From contig NZ_JADNYM010000004.1 in assembly GCF_015708085.1 (NCBI RefSeq), forward strand, positions 62,001-126,000: DNA of 64,000 bases. The letters are read 5' to 3'. Position numbers and translations under genes: made by a program. This DNA comes from Arthrobacter terrae (GTDB lineage Bacteria > Actinomycetota > Actinomycetes > Actinomycetales > Micrococcaceae). Under the pieces are notes generated by a model that saw nothing but the letters and a program-made list of their open reading frames with translations, had not been told where the DNA came from and did not search any database. Positions 29,568 through 38,719 of this stretch are shown piece after piece; position 1 is the first letter of the stretch, and each line of letters opens with the position of its first letter.

Positions 29568-30488
29568 TTACCCCTTCGCGCCGACGTTGATGTCGGCCGT
29601 CTTGACCCCGCCGCTTTCCACGCCCCACTTGGTCAGGATCCTGGTGTAGCTGCCATCATCGATCAGCGCCTGCAGAGCCTTCTGCAGCACCGGGGTGAAC
29701 GCACTGTCCTTGGCCACCGGCATTCCATACGGCGCCACCTCGAACGCGCCGCCCGCCGGCTGGAGCTTGCCCTTAGTCTGCGAGATCGCGTACAGCGTGA
29801 CGGGGGAATCGGCGCTCATCGCATCCACCTGGCCCACCACCAACGCATTCGTGGCCTGGTCCTGCGCGTCGTACTTGAAGATCTCGATGGCCGGCTTGCC
29901 CGCATCCGTGCATGCCTTCGACTTGGCGGGGACTTCATGCGTGTCCTCATAGGTGGTGGCCTGCACGGCCACTTTCAGGCCGCAGGCGTTCTCCGGATCC
30001 ACGGTCTTGCCCACCGGGGCGGCCCACTGGATGCCGGCCGAGTAGTAGTTGATGAAATCCACCTGCTTCTCCCGCTCGGCAGTATCCGTGAAGGAGGACA
30101 TGCCCATGTCATCCTTGCCGGCCTTGATGGCGGGCAGGATGTTGTCGAACGTGCCGATGTCGAAATTGACCTTCAAGCCGAGGACCTGGCCCAGGGCGTT
30201 GGTCAGATCCACGGACCAGCCGGCAGGCTTGCCCTCGCCGTCCTTGAACTCGTTGGGCGGGTAATTATTCGCCATCCCCACGTTGAGTACCCCGGCGGTC
30301 TTGATCTTCTCCGGCAGCATGGCGGCTATCGCGTCGTTCTTCTTCACCACAACCGCGTCCGGGGAGACGGAGGATCCGGCGGAGGCGCCACCACCGCCGC
30401 CCGCGGCAGGAGTGCTGTTGTCAACGCACCCCGTGAGCAGGAGGGCTGCAGCGGCAAGGACGGAGACGGCGGCAAATCGTGATCGCAT
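29568..30488 (-). CDS. Amino acid ABC transporter substrate-binding lipoprotein
   Basis: Extracellular binding protein (SBP_bac_3 type), 306 residues. Signal peptide MRSRFAAVSVLAAAALLLTGC ends in a lipobox (LLLTGC). The mature protein shows LNVGMANNYPPNEFKD, GWSVDLTNALGQVLGLK and DMGMSSFTDTAEREKQVDF, the standard layout for polar amino acid binders. ATG 30488 gives the shortest clean signal peptide; an in-frame ATG at 30503 is also possible. First gene of the importer and divergent from the TetR gene, whose operators lie about 190-240 bp upstream. Confidence 0.93.
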   Translation of the reverse strand: MRSRFAAVSVLAAAALLLTGCVDNSTPAAGGGGGASAGSSVSPDAVVVKKNDAIAAMLPEKIKTAGVLNVGMANNYPPNEFKDGEGKPAGWSVDLTNALGQVLGLKVNFDIGTFDNILPAIKAGKDDMGMSSFTDTAEREKQVDFINYYSAGIQWAAPVGKTVDPENACGLKVAVQATTYEDTHEVPAKSKACTDAGKPAIEIFKYDAQDQATNALVVGQVDAMSADSPVTLYAISQTKGKLQPAGGAFEVAPYGMPVAKDSAFTPVLQKALQALIDDGSYTRILTKWGVESGGVKTADINVGAKG

Positions 30489-30679
30489 GGTTGCTACTCT
30501 CATCGGGATGATCGAGGGTGATCGGGGTGCGCTCAAGAGCGCCTTGTGCCGACCCTACAGCGGCAGCGGCTGTGATCCGGACCATATGACGACGGCGGCG
30601 GGTTGCGGTTTGGTGACGGATTCCAGGCCGCGACGCCTCAGGTGGGTCTATTTTTGCGGCAGCGCCCGGGGCACGATTA

Positions 30680-30731
30680 CCGACACCGTGTCGGCTCGCG
30701 CTAGGCTGACGAGGGACCGACATGGTGTCGG
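30680..30731 (+). promoter_or_regulatory. Two near-identical TetR-type operators
   Basis: CCGACACCGTGTCGG (30680-30694) is a perfect palindrome. CCGACATGGTGTCGG (30717-30731) is a second copy 37 bp away and ends 21 bp before the TetR start codon. A TAGGCT -10-like element (30702-30707) lies between them. Binding here would autoregulate the TetR gene and might also affect the divergent importer. Confidence 0.8.
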
Positions 30732-30752
30732 CGGGAAGGAAACCGGACGATC

Positions 30753-31319
30753 ATGGACACCGGACGCCGCGAAAACCGCCGCGCGGCCCTGCTGGCTGCG
30801 GCCCGTGACGACCTGCTCAACGCGGGTGCGGCGGGCGTCACGCTGGCCAGGGTCGGCAGCGCAACGGGCCTGGCCAGGAGCAGTGTTTATGAGTACTTCG
30901 GCTCCTCCGGCGATCTGCTCGCAGAGGTGGCCGTGCTGGCATTCGGTGAGTGGGCCGCCGACGTAAGGGCCGCCGTCGACGATGCCGAACCGGGTTGGCC
31001 GCAGCTGCAGGCCTATGTATCGCGGACCCTCATGATGGTGTCCGAGGGAAGGCATGACATCGCCGCGGCGCTGGACAAAGTGGACTTCACCGCTGCCCAG
31101 CGCGAGAAATTCCGGGGCCTGCACATTGACCTCACCGAGCCACTGCTGCGGAGCCTGGTCTTCCTCGACGTGCCCTGCCCGGAAACACACGCCGCCCTGA
31201 TCCAGGGAATGATCGACGGCGCCACACGCCAGATCAGCCGCGGCGCCGATGCGTTACAGCTAAGCGCCATCACCTGCGAACTGATCCTCAACGGACTCTC
31301 CACCATCCGCGTCCCGTGA
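30753..31319 (+). CDS. TetR-family transcriptional regulator
   Basis: Repressor of 188 residues. The N-terminal helix-turn-helix (about 10-55) reads LLAAARDDLLNAGAAGVT and VGSATGLARSSVYEYFGS; the rest is a helical ligand/dimer domain. GGAAGGA precedes the ATG. Two palindromic operators lie directly upstream, so it is probably autoregulated. Its target could be the divergent amino-acid importer or the downstream DUF3817 gene. The ligand is unknown. Confidence 0.92.
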   Translation: MDTGRRENRRAALLAAARDDLLNAGAAGVTLARVGSATGLARSSVYEYFGSSGDLLAEVAVLAFGEWAADVRAAVDDAEPGWPQLQAYVSRTLMMVSEGRHDIAAALDKVDFTAAQREKFRGLHIDLTEPLLRSLVFLDVPCPETHAALIQGMIDGATRQISRGADALQLSAITCELILNGLSTIRVP

Positions 31320-31394
31320 CCTGCACCGCCCGTAAACTCAGACCGCCGCACCGACCGATTGACCAACCCAACCACCCTAGGACTTGATTTACGC

Positions 31395-31856
31395 ATGTCG
31401 CCACGACTTTTTTACCGGACGCTCGCCTTTGCTGAGGCCGTCACCTGGACCTTGCTGATCATCGCCATGGTGCTCAAGTACGGCTTTAACGCCGGTGGTC
31501 TCCCGGTGCAGATCGCTGGGTCCATCCACGGTTTCGTCTTCATCAGCTATGCGTTGACCGCCGGGCTGGTGGGCGTGAACCAGCACTGGCCCAAGCGTCT
31601 GACAACCCTGGCCGTCGCCACCGCCATCATCCCGTACGCCACCATCCCCTTCGATCTGAAAATGGACCGGAGCGGAAAACTCGACGGTGCGTGGCGGCGT
31701 ACCGCCACGGCTGACCCGCGGGACCACACCCGCGTCAGCCGGCTGCTGCGCTGGATGCTTCGCCGCCCGGCCGTCCTTGGCGGCGTCTTTGCGCTCGCCG
31801 TTGTCGTCATCATGGGTACACTGCTGGTCATCGGCCCGCCCGGCGGCCGGAGCTAG
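31395..31856 (+). CDS. DUF3817 integral membrane protein
   Basis: Small membrane protein of 153 residues with four hydrophobic segments. It opens MSPRLFYRTLAFAEAVTWTLL and has the DUF3817 signature GSIHGFVFISYAL. The last helix ends LLVIGPPGGRS. ATG 31395 is used; the frame from 31359 adds 12 residues without similarity. Function is unknown. A second copy of its last ~24 codons survives as a fragment at 41.8 kb. Confidence 0.87.
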   Translation: MSPRLFYRTLAFAEAVTWTLLIIAMVLKYGFNAGGLPVQIAGSIHGFVFISYALTAGLVGVNQHWPKRLTTLAVATAIIPYATIPFDLKMDRSGKLDGAWRRTATADPRDHTRVSRLLRWMLRRPAVLGGVFALAVVVIMGTLLVIGPPGGRS

Positions 31857-31930
31857 ACGGATTTCTGCGGGATATCTGCTCTCCGGCTCCCGCTGCGCTG
31901 ATGCGGGATGTCTGCCAATTTCGCAAGTAA

Positions 31931-31983
31931 ATCTGATTGGCCATCAATCAGATATTGCTGGTATCGCAAATATCGGCTAGGGT
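31931..31983 (+). promoter_or_regulatory. Leaderless promoter and palindromic operator of the XRE-TetR gene
   Basis: Promoter TTGCTG (31955-31960), 17-bp spacer, TAGGGT (31978-31983). The ATG follows after only 6 nt, so the mRNA should be leaderless. Just upstream is a perfect 9-bp inverted repeat, ATCTGATTG (31931-31939) and CAATCAGAT (31945-31953). A looser GATATTGC/GCAAATATC pair covers the spacer. Both are candidate sites for the fused regulator. Confidence 0.7.
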
Positions 31984-31989
31984 CGGGGG

Positions 31990-32862
31990 ATGTCTTCAAC
32001 CACTGCCGATCGGGACGCGACTCGTTTACGGGTGCGGACCAGCCTCGCGAACAGCGGGTTGGCGCAGCGGGAGATTGCCCGGCGGATCGGGCTGGACGAA
32101 ACCAAGCTGTCCAAGGCGCTGAACGGTACGCGCCGATTCACCGCTGCCGAGCTGGTGCAGATCGCGAATACAACCGGCATTACGGTCAATTGGCTGCTGT
32201 CCGGGTCGGATTATGCACAGGGTCCGGCCGCCGTGCCGGCCACCGAGGTGCTGCCGACCCGGCACCGGGAGAACCGGGAGCAGGCGGCCAGGCGACGGGA
32301 GATTGTCCAAGCGTCCTGGCGGCTCATTGCCGCCAAGGGCTACCACGGCGTTCGGGTGGCCGATATCGCCACGGTCTGCGGCGTCAGCAGTGCCACGGTG
32401 CACTATTATTTCGCCACAAAGCGGCAAATTCTCGACGAGGCACTGCGCTACTCCATCAAACTGGCCTTCGACCGGCAGGTCGCTGAATTGCCCGCTATCG
32501 AGGACCCGCTGCGCCGGTTAAAGCATCTGATCAGGCTGCAGCTGCCGACGCCCGGCGACGGCCAAATCGAGTGGTCCATCTGGCTGCAGATTTGGAATGA
32601 GGTTGCTGTTGGCGGCGCATCGGCCGAAAACCACGGCCAAGGCTACGACCGCTGGTACAAAACCGTGCTGGAGACCATTACAGCCGGCCAGCGGCAGACC
32701 CTTTTTTCTTCGACGTCCGCCGACCATCTAACGATGGAGCTGACAGCCATGTTCGACGGCCTTGGCATCCGGGTGCTGACCGGGCAGCTTGACGTCGCAG
32801 GCATGCAGGAGCACGTCGAACGATATATCGACCGCAACATTGTTATAGGGAGTATCGAATGA
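31990..32862 (+). CDS. XRE-TetR fusion transcriptional regulator of the carnitine operon
   Basis: A 290-residue regulator with two DNA-binding domains. Residues ~12-70 form an XRE/Cro helix-turn-helix ([20 protein letters not shown] and [10 protein letters not shown]). Residues ~95-145 form a TetR helix-turn-helix ([19 protein letters not shown] and [13 protein letters not shown]), followed by a TetR ligand domain. Its TGA overlaps the ATG of the BKACE gene, so it is part of the operon and probably controls it. The inducer is likely carnitine or a derived metabolite, by context only. The double-HTH design is known in actinobacteria but is uncommon. Confidence 0.88.
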   Translation: MSSTTADRDATRLRVRTSLANSGLAQREIARRIGLDETKLSKALNGTRRFTAAELVQIANTTGITVNWLLSGSDYAQGPAAVPATEVLPTRHRENREQAARRREIVQASWRLIAAKGYHGVRVADIATVCGVSSATVHYYFATKRQILDEALRYSIKLAFDRQVAELPAIEDPLRRLKHLIRLQLPTPGDGQIEWSIWLQIWNEVAVGGASAENHGQGYDRWYKTVLETITAGQRQTLFSSTSADHLTMELTAMFDGLGIRVLTGQLDVAGMQEHVERYIDRNIVIGSIE

Positions 32863-33746
32863 ACCGCAAAGTTATCCTCACCTGCGCGCTGACCGGCTCC
32901 GGGGACACCACGGGCAAGAGCGAACACGTTCCCGTCACCCCGGAACAGATTGCTGCCGACGCTATCGCCGCCGCCCGGGCCGGTGCCTCCGTGGTGCACA
33001 TCCATGTCCGCAATATCCTGACCGGGCAGCCGTCCCGCGATGACGCTCTCTACGCGGAGGTGGTCCGGCTCATTGCCGCCAGCGACGTCGATCCGGTGAT
33101 CAACCTGACCGCAGGAATGGGCGGAGACCTGGTCCTGGACCCCTCCGAGCCGACCCGTACGCTGCCCGGCACCGACCTGATCAGTGGCCTGGACCGGTTG
33201 TCCCATGTGGAAAAGCTGCTTCCGGAAATCTGCACCATCGACTGCGGCACGCTGAACTTCGGCGAAGGCAGCAACGTTTATGTATCCACCCCGGATATGC
33301 TCCGCGAAGGCGCTGCCCGGATCAAAGAACTCGGCGTCAAACCGGAGATGGAAATCTTCGATACCGGCAATCTATGGTTCGCCAATGTGATGGTCGAAGA
33401 GGGCCTGATTGCACCGCCGCCGCTCTACCAGCTGTGCATGGGCATCCCCTATGGCGCGCCCGTGGACGCCGGCCTGCTGCAGGCGATGGTCAACATGCTG
33501 CCCGACGGCGCCGCCTGGACATCGTTTGCCATCGGCCGCAATCAGATGGCATGGGTGGCCCAATCGGTCCTGTTGGGTGGCCACGTACGGGTGGGCCTGG
33601 AGGACAACCTCTACCTGTCCAAGGGAGTGAAGGCCACCAACGCCCAGCTCACCGAACGCGCTGTCGACATCATTCATAATCTGGGTTCATCTGTGGCAAC
33701 TCCGGACGAAGCCCGCGACATCCTCAATCTCCAGCGGAAAGGCTGA
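32859..33746 (+). CDS. cdhC: BKACE-family dehydrocarnitine cleavage enzyme (DUF849)
   Basis: Beta-keto acid cleavage enzyme of 295 residues, a zinc TIM-barrel that condenses a beta-keto acid with acetyl-CoA to give acetoacetate and a CoA ester. Family motifs are [19 protein letters not shown] (zinc histidines), INLTAGMGG and [12 protein letters not shown]. Next to L-carnitine dehydrogenase and a thioesterase, the expected reaction is 3-dehydrocarnitine plus acetyl-CoA to betainyl-CoA plus acetoacetate. ATG overlaps the regulator stop. Family is sure; substrate is inferred from the operon. Confidence 0.9.
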   Translation: MNRKVILTCALTGSGDTTGKSEHVPVTPEQIAADAIAAARAGASVVHIHVRNILTGQPSRDDALYAEVVRLIAASDVDPVINLTAGMGGDLVLDPSEPTRTLPGTDLISGLDRLSHVEKLLPEICTIDCGTLNFGEGSNVYVSTPDMLREGAARIKELGVKPEMEIFDTGNLWFANVMVEEGLIAPPPLYQLCMGIPYGAPVDAGLLQAMVNMLPDGAAWTSFAIGRNQMAWVAQSVLLGGHVRVGLEDNLYLSKGVKATNAQLTERAVDIIHNLGSSVATPDEARDILNLQRKG

Positions 33747-33755
33747 TTCAAAGCC

Positions 33756-34715
33756 ATGACAACGAGCTACAAGCCATTTGAGAGCATTACTACGGTCGCC
33801 TGCATCAGTGTGGGCACCATCGGCGCCGGCTGGGCCGCCTATTTCCTAGCCCGCGGCTTCCGGGTCCAGGCCTGGGATCCGGCGCCCGGTGCCGAGGCCC
33901 GGCTCCGGGCCCTGGTCGATGCCGCCTGGCCCGCGCTGACCGAATTGGGACTTGCTCCCGGAGCGGATAAGAACAATTTCAGCGTGTCTACGGATTTGGC
34001 GGAGGCCGTGGCCGGTGTTGGCTTCGTCCAGGAGAGCGCCCCCGAGGATCTGGAACTCAAGCGCAAGCTGCTGGCCGATATTGACGCCGTCACCGCAGAG
34101 GACGTCGTCATTGCCTCCTCGACATCCGGATATGCGATGACGGAGATGGCCACCGCTGCGGCCACCCCCGCACGTTTGGTGGTGGGCCATCCCTTTAACC
34201 CTCCGTACCTGATTCCGCTGGTCGAAGTTGTCGGCGGCGAGGCAACCGCGGCCGCTGCCGTCGAATGGGCGTCGGGCTGGTACGACTTTATCGGCAAATC
34301 CGTGATCACGATGGATCATGAGGTGCCCGGATTCATTGCCAACCGGCTGCAGGAGGCGCTCTGGCGTGAAGCGCTGCACATGATCAATGCGGGCGAGGCC
34401 ACCGTTGAGCAGATCGACCGCTCCATCACCGACGGTCCGGGCCTGCGCTGGCCGATCCAGGGACCGATGGTGACCTTCCATCTGGCCGGCGGCCAGGGCG
34501 GAATGGCACACATGCTCGATCACTTCGGCCCATCGCTCAAGTCTCCCTGGACCCGGCTGGACGCCCCCGAGCTGACCGACGAACTCCGCAATGCCGTGGT
34601 GGCAGGCGTTGACGAAGCCGAGCCCCGGTCCGTTGACGAGCTCATTGCTGAACGCGATGCGGCGATTATTGCCATTCAGAAGGCTGTCGCCCAGGTCAGG
34701 ACCAATAGCCGGTGA
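33756..34715 (+). CDS. cdhA: L-carnitine dehydrogenase
   Basis: NAD-dependent enzyme of 319 residues (3-hydroxyacyl-CoA dehydrogenase fold) that oxidises L-carnitine to 3-dehydrocarnitine. The Rossmann motif ISVGTIGAGWAAYFLARG is near residues 17-34. The first glycine of GxGxxG appears as Ser in this alignment. Other family landmarks are FVQESAPEDLELK, GHPFNPPYLIPLVEVVGGE, EVPGFIANRLQEALWREALH and GLRWPIQGP, which match characterised carnitine dehydrogenases closely. Nine bp after the BKACE gene; its TGA overlaps the GTG of the thioesterase. Confidence 0.93.
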   Translation: MTTSYKPFESITTVACISVGTIGAGWAAYFLARGFRVQAWDPAPGAEARLRALVDAAWPALTELGLAPGADKNNFSVSTDLAEAVAGVGFVQESAPEDLELKRKLLADIDAVTAEDVVIASSTSGYAMTEMATAAATPARLVVGHPFNPPYLIPLVEVVGGEATAAAAVEWASGWYDFIGKSVITMDHEVPGFIANRLQEALWREALHMINAGEATVEQIDRSITDGPGLRWPIQGPMVTFHLAGGQGGMAHMLDHFGPSLKSPWTRLDAPELTDELRNAVVAGVDEAEPRSVDELIAERDAAIIAIQKAVAQVRTNSR

Positions 34716-35224
34716 CGGGTACCGGCTTAACCGGCGGAGCCCTGCCGCGGTACCGGTGCACGGTCGCCCCGGAATGGATCGACTATAACGGGCACATGTC
34801 GGAGGCGTTTTACGTCCTGGTCTTTGGCTACGCCACCGATCAGGTCATGGTGACGCTCGGCATGGACGCCGAATACCGGAACACCGCCGCGGCGTCGCTC
34901 TATACCGTCGAAGCTCATGTGCGGTATCTGGCCGAAACTTCCCTCGGCGACGAATTGGAAGTATCCACGGTTCTGGTCGAGTCCGGCCCCAAAAAACTGC
35001 ATCTGGCCCACGAAATGCGGGTCGTGTCCGCGGAAGTGAGCGCCTCAGCCGACGCACAGGCCGGGCCTCCCGCTGCCACCGAGGAACTGCTGGCCCTGCA
35101 CGTAAATACGGAGTCCGGCCGCACCGTCGTCTTTGGCGAAGCGATACGGGATATCATCGCTAACTACACGTTGGCACCCGGGATGGAACCTCCCGACTGG
35201 GTGGGGCGAACCGTCAACCGCTAA
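34712..35224 (+). CDS. cdhB: HotDog thioesterase, probable betainyl-CoA thioesterase
   Basis: A 170-residue HotDog-fold thioesterase with the 4HBT-type opening PEWIDYNGHMSEAFYV. Start GTG 34712 overlaps the dehydrogenase stop. In other bacteria a similar gene next to or fused with carnitine dehydrogenase hydrolyses betainyl-CoA to glycine betaine and CoA. An insertion of about 15 residues (SASADAQAGPPAATEE) interrupts the C-terminal sheet. Activity is inferred from family plus operon. Confidence 0.85.
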   Translation: MTGTGLTGGALPRYRCTVAPEWIDYNGHMSEAFYVLVFGYATDQVMVTLGMDAEYRNTAAASLYTVEAHVRYLAETSLGDELEVSTVLVESGPKKLHLAHEMRVVSAEVSASADAQAGPPAATEELLALHVNTESGRTVVFGEAIRDIIANYTLAPGMEPPDWVGRTVNR

Positions 35225-35265
35225 CCGGCCGCGAAAGACCAGACGATGAACGCGAGTATTTGCTC

Positions 35266-36882
35266 ATGGAACCCGAAAACACTACTAACGGATTATCAAT
35301 AGACGGCCTATTAAAAACGGCGGTCCCGTCCCGCCGCGGCCTGCTCGGCGGTAGCCTGGCCCTGGGCGTCGGTGCACTGCTGACCGCGTGTGGGGGAGGG
35401 ACGACGACGAAAGTCGCGGCACCTACCGGACCCCCGCAACGGGGCGGCCAGCTGCGCGTGGGTTTGGCCGGCGGCGGCTCCGCGGACACCCTGGATGCTC
35501 ACATTCCCGTGAGCACCACCGATATTGCACGCGTGGTTAACCTGTACGAACCGCTGCTGTACCGGGACGAGAATTACGATCTCACCCCTGCCCTGGCCAC
35601 CAAGGTGGAGCCTTCCGCGGATGCGATGGTGTGGACCGCCCACTTACGCAAAGGCGTGCTCTTTCACAACGGCAGCCCGCTCACCGGCACCGATGTGAAG
35701 TCCACGTTCGCGCGAATCGTGGATCCATCCAGTCCCAAGAGCGGAGCGGCTTCGCTGACCAAGGTTCTGGATGAGGTCAGGATCCTGGACGAGAATACCG
35801 TTGAATTCCGGCTTAAGACGCCCTCGGCGATCTTTGACGACATCCTGGGCCAGTATGCGATGGGCATTGTCCCGACCGGCTACGATCCGAAAAAGCCGGT
35901 AGGCACCGGTCCGTTCAAGTACGAGTCATTCACGCCCGGTCAGCGCAGTGTTTTCAGCCGAAATGAGCACTACTGGCGGTCGGAGCAGCCGTATCTCGAT
36001 GAACTGGTGATCCTTAATTTCAACGACGATGACGCGCTTGTCAACGCGCTGCTCTCAAGCCAGGTTGACGCCATCGGCCAGCTGCCGTTGGCTCTGGTCG
36101 AGGTGGTTAGCGCCGATCCGCGGATCAGCGTGCTCAACTCCGAAACGGGGTCGTGGATGCCATTCACGATGCGCGTGGACCGGCAGCCGTTCGACGACGT
36201 TCGGGTACGGCAGGCAATGCGGCTGGTCGTGGACCGGCCGCAGATGATTCAGCAGGTGCTCAGCGGCTATGGCCGGGTCGGCAACGATCTATATGCTCCG
36301 TTTGACCCGGGCTACGCCAAGGACCTGCCACAGCGCAAGCAGGACATTGTCCAGGCGAAGAAGCTGCTGGCGGAGGCCGGCTACCCGGACGGGCTCGCCG
36401 TCGAGCTGGTCACCGCCCCGATCCAGGCCGGTGCCGTGGAGGCCGCGCAGGTCTTCGCGCAGCAGGCAGCCGAAGCCGGCATCAACGTCCGGATCCGGCG
36501 GGTCGATACCACCACATTCTTCGGTGAGAACTATCTGAAATGGGATTTTGCACAGGACTTTTATTACACCCGCAATTTCCTGCCGCAGGTCAATAACAGT
36601 TCCCTCCCTGACTCGCCGTATAACGAAACGCACTGGGACAACGCTCCGTTCCAGAAGCTGGTGAATGAAGCCAAGGCAAGTGTCGATGAGGAAAAGCGCA
36701 ATGCGCTGATCGCGGAGGCCCAACAAATCGAATACGATTCAGGCGGCTATATTATCTGGGGATTCGCTAATCAGGCCGACGCTTACCAGCGCTACGTTGC
36801 CGGTCTAATTCCCAATAAGACCGGACTGGCGCTATCCGGGTTTGAATTCCGCCGCGCATGGCTGAGCGGAGTTCAGTCATGA
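35266..36882 (+). CDS. Peptide/nickel-type ABC substrate-binding protein (Tat lipoprotein)
   Basis: Extracellular binding protein of 538 residues (SBP_bac_5 family). The N-terminus combines a twin-arginine motif (SRRGLLGG, Arg23-Arg24) and a lipobox (LLTAC, Cys42), predicting export by Tat and lipid anchoring. The mature chain has the family segment AHLRKGVLFHNGSPLTGTDV. ATG 35266 is preferred to TTG 35260. It starts 41 bp after the thioesterase and leads the importer genes. Cargo is probably carnitine or an acylcarnitine-type ester, inferred from the operon. Confidence 0.9.
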   Translation: MEPENTTNGLSIDGLLKTAVPSRRGLLGGSLALGVGALLTACGGGTTTKVAAPTGPPQRGGQLRVGLAGGGSADTLDAHIPVSTTDIARVVNLYEPLLYRDENYDLTPALATKVEPSADAMVWTAHLRKGVLFHNGSPLTGTDVKSTFARIVDPSSPKSGAASLTKVLDEVRILDENTVEFRLKTPSAIFDDILGQYAMGIVPTGYDPKKPVGTGPFKYESFTPGQRSVFSRNEHYWRSEQPYLDELVILNFNDDDALVNALLSSQVDAIGQLPLALVEVVSADPRISVLNSETGSWMPFTMRVDRQPFDDVRVRQAMRLVVDRPQMIQQVLSGYGRVGNDLYAPFDPGYAKDLPQRKQDIVQAKKLLAEAGYPDGLAVELVTAPIQAGAVEAAQVFAQQAAEAGINVRIRRVDTTTFFGENYLKWDFAQDFYYTRNFLPQVNNSSLPDSPYNETHWDNAPFQKLVNEAKASVDEEKRNALIAEAQQIEYDSGGYIIWGFANQADAYQRYVAGLIPNKTGLALSGFEFRRAWLSGVQS

Positions 36883-37835
36883 TGCGGCTTATTGGCCGCA
36901 GGCTGCTGATCAGCATCCTGATCCTGTTCCTGGTTTCCATCCTGGTTTTCGTGGCGACCCTACTGCTGCCCGGGGATCCGGCTCGCGCCATCCTCGGCCA
37001 GCAGGCCACCCCTGAACGCCTCGCAGCGCTTCGTGAACAGATGGGTCTGACCGACCCCGTCTGGCTGCGTTATCTGCACTGGTTCGGCGGGCTTTTTGTC
37101 GGGGATCTCGGCACGTCCACCTCGGCCGGCGCTCCGGTTACCGAGGTCATCGGGGCCAGGATCGGCAATTCGCTGGTGCTGATGGTTATCGCAGCCGTCA
37201 TTGCGGTGCCCGTGGGCCTGGTGGTGGGCACCTACAGCGCCCTGCGCCGCGGCAAGGCCACGGACCACGTGTTTACCGGCATTTCACTGGTGTTGGCCGC
37301 ACTGCCGGAGTTCGTCGTCGGCATCATCTTAATTACGCTCTTCTCCACCACGGTCTTCGCCATTCTGCCATCGGTGACCATGGCGGCACCGGGGCACCCG
37401 GTGTGGGAAGTTCCCAGTCAGCTCGTGCTGCCGATCCTGACGCTGGTACTGGTGGTCACGCCGTATATGGTCCGGATGATGCGTGCCACCATGATCGAGG
37501 TGCTGGATTCCGGCTGGGTGGAAATGGCGAGGCTCAAAGGGGTGCCGGAGCGGCAGGTCATTATGCGCCACGCCGTCCCGCACGCCTTGGGCACGGTAGC
37601 CCAGGTGATCGCGATGCAGCTGGCCTGGCTGGCCGGCGGAATCGTCGTCGTCGAATTTTTGTTCCGCTATCCGGGGGTCGGCGCGGCTATGGTCGACGCC
37701 GTCACCAACCGTGATGTGCAGGTCGTGCAGGCGCTGTCCCTGCTGATCGCCGGCGTTTACGTTGTGGTGAATCTGCTGGCCGATGTCGTTGGCATCGTGA
37801 CCAATCCAAAGCTGCGCAGGGAGGAGTCACGATGA
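36879..37835 (+). CDS. Peptide-type ABC transporter permease (DppB-like)
   Basis: Membrane permease of 318 residues, six helices. It opens MMRLIGRRLLISILILFLVSI; the family loop is EMARLKGVPERQVIMRHAVPHA. ATG 36879 overlaps the binding-protein TGA. The longer frame from 36858 lies within the binding-protein gene. Pairs with the next permease. Confidence 0.94.
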   Translation: MMRLIGRRLLISILILFLVSILVFVATLLLPGDPARAILGQQATPERLAALREQMGLTDPVWLRYLHWFGGLFVGDLGTSTSAGAPVTEVIGARIGNSLVLMVIAAVIAVPVGLVVGTYSALRRGKATDHVFTGISLVLAALPEFVVGIILITLFSTTVFAILPSVTMAAPGHPVWEVPSQLVLPILTLVLVVTPYMVRMMRATMIEVLDSGWVEMARLKGVPERQVIMRHAVPHALGTVAQVIAMQLAWLAGGIVVVEFLFRYPGVGAAMVDAVTNRDVQVVQALSLLIAGVYVVVNLLADVVGIVTNPKLRREESR

Positions 37836-38719
37836 TCGGCACCGAAACCAAAACGCAAACCATCCAGGAAACCAAGGCGCCACCGGGGTTGCTGCGGCGT
37901 ATGCTGGCCCAACGTCAGGGAAAGATCGGCGTTGTCCTGGCCGGCGTCGTCGTCCTTGTCGCCTTCCTGGGCCCGGTGCTGATGACGCTTATTACCGGCT
38001 ATACCAGCACCGAGTTTGTCGGTCGGCCCTTCCAGCACGACGGCGTCTTCGGCACCGACAATTTGGGCCGGGACATCCTCAGCCGATTCCTCGACGGCGG
38101 ATTGCAGCTGGTCATCTACGCCGCGCTGGCCACGTTGCTGGGCATGGCCCTGGGTGCCGCCGCCGGGATGCTCGCCGCGTACCAGGGCGGCTGGCTGGAT
38201 GGGATCATTATGCGCGGCAACGATGTGCTGCTGGCCATTCCGCAGCTGGTCTTCGCGCTGCTGGCCATCACGGTGCTGGGTCCGCAGGGCTGGGTCCTGG
38301 TGGTGGTCATTGGGATCACACACGCCCCGCGGATCGCCCGCGTGGCACGCTCCGCCACGCTGGCCGTGATCACCGAGGATTATGTGGCTGCGGCGCAAAT
38401 GTACGCCGTGCCGCGGTGGAAGATCCTGCTGCGTGAGGTGCTGCCCAATATCACCGGCCCGCTGATGGTCGAGCTGGGCCTGCGCATGACGTATTCGATC
38501 GGCGCCATCGCGTCGCTGTCCTTTTTGGGGCTCGGCCTTCAGCCGCCGACCGCCGACTGGGGCCTGATGATCAACGAAAACCGTATCGCGCTGATCATCC
38601 AGCCCTGGGGCGTGGTGCTGCCGGTGCTTGCCATCGCCGTGTTGACCGTGGGGACCAATCTGATCACCGATTCCCTGGCCCGTGCCTCGGCCCATCTGAA
38701 CGTGAAGGACACCAAGTGA
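37832..38719 (+). CDS. Peptide-type ABC transporter permease (DppC-like)
   Basis: Membrane permease of 295 residues with six helices. Markers are GTDNLGRDILSRFLDGG, the classic DppC signature, and the coupling loop AAAQMYAVPRWKILLREVLPN. ATG overlaps the DppB-type stop (ATGA), and its own stop overlaps the ATPase GTG. Confidence 0.94.
   Translation: MIGTETKTQTIQETKAPPGLLRRMLAQRQGKIGVVLAGVVVLVAFLGPVLMTLITGYTSTEFVGRPFQHDGVFGTDNLGRDILSRFLDGGLQLVIYAALATLLGMALGAAAGMLAAYQGGWLDGIIMRGNDVLLAIPQLVFALLAITVLGPQGWVLVVVIGITHAPRIARVARSATLAVITEDYVAAAQMYAVPRWKILLREVLPNITGPLMVELGLRMTYSIGAIASLSFLGLGLQPPTADWGLMINENRIALIIQPWGVVLPVLAIAVLTVGTNLITDSLARASAHLNVKDTK

Noticed and set aside
28752-30482. Long plus-strand open frame (576 codons) opposite the amino-acid ABC operon
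   Set aside because: His/Arg/Gln-rich translation with no domain; it is the antisense shadow of three clear transporter genes in GC-rich DNA.
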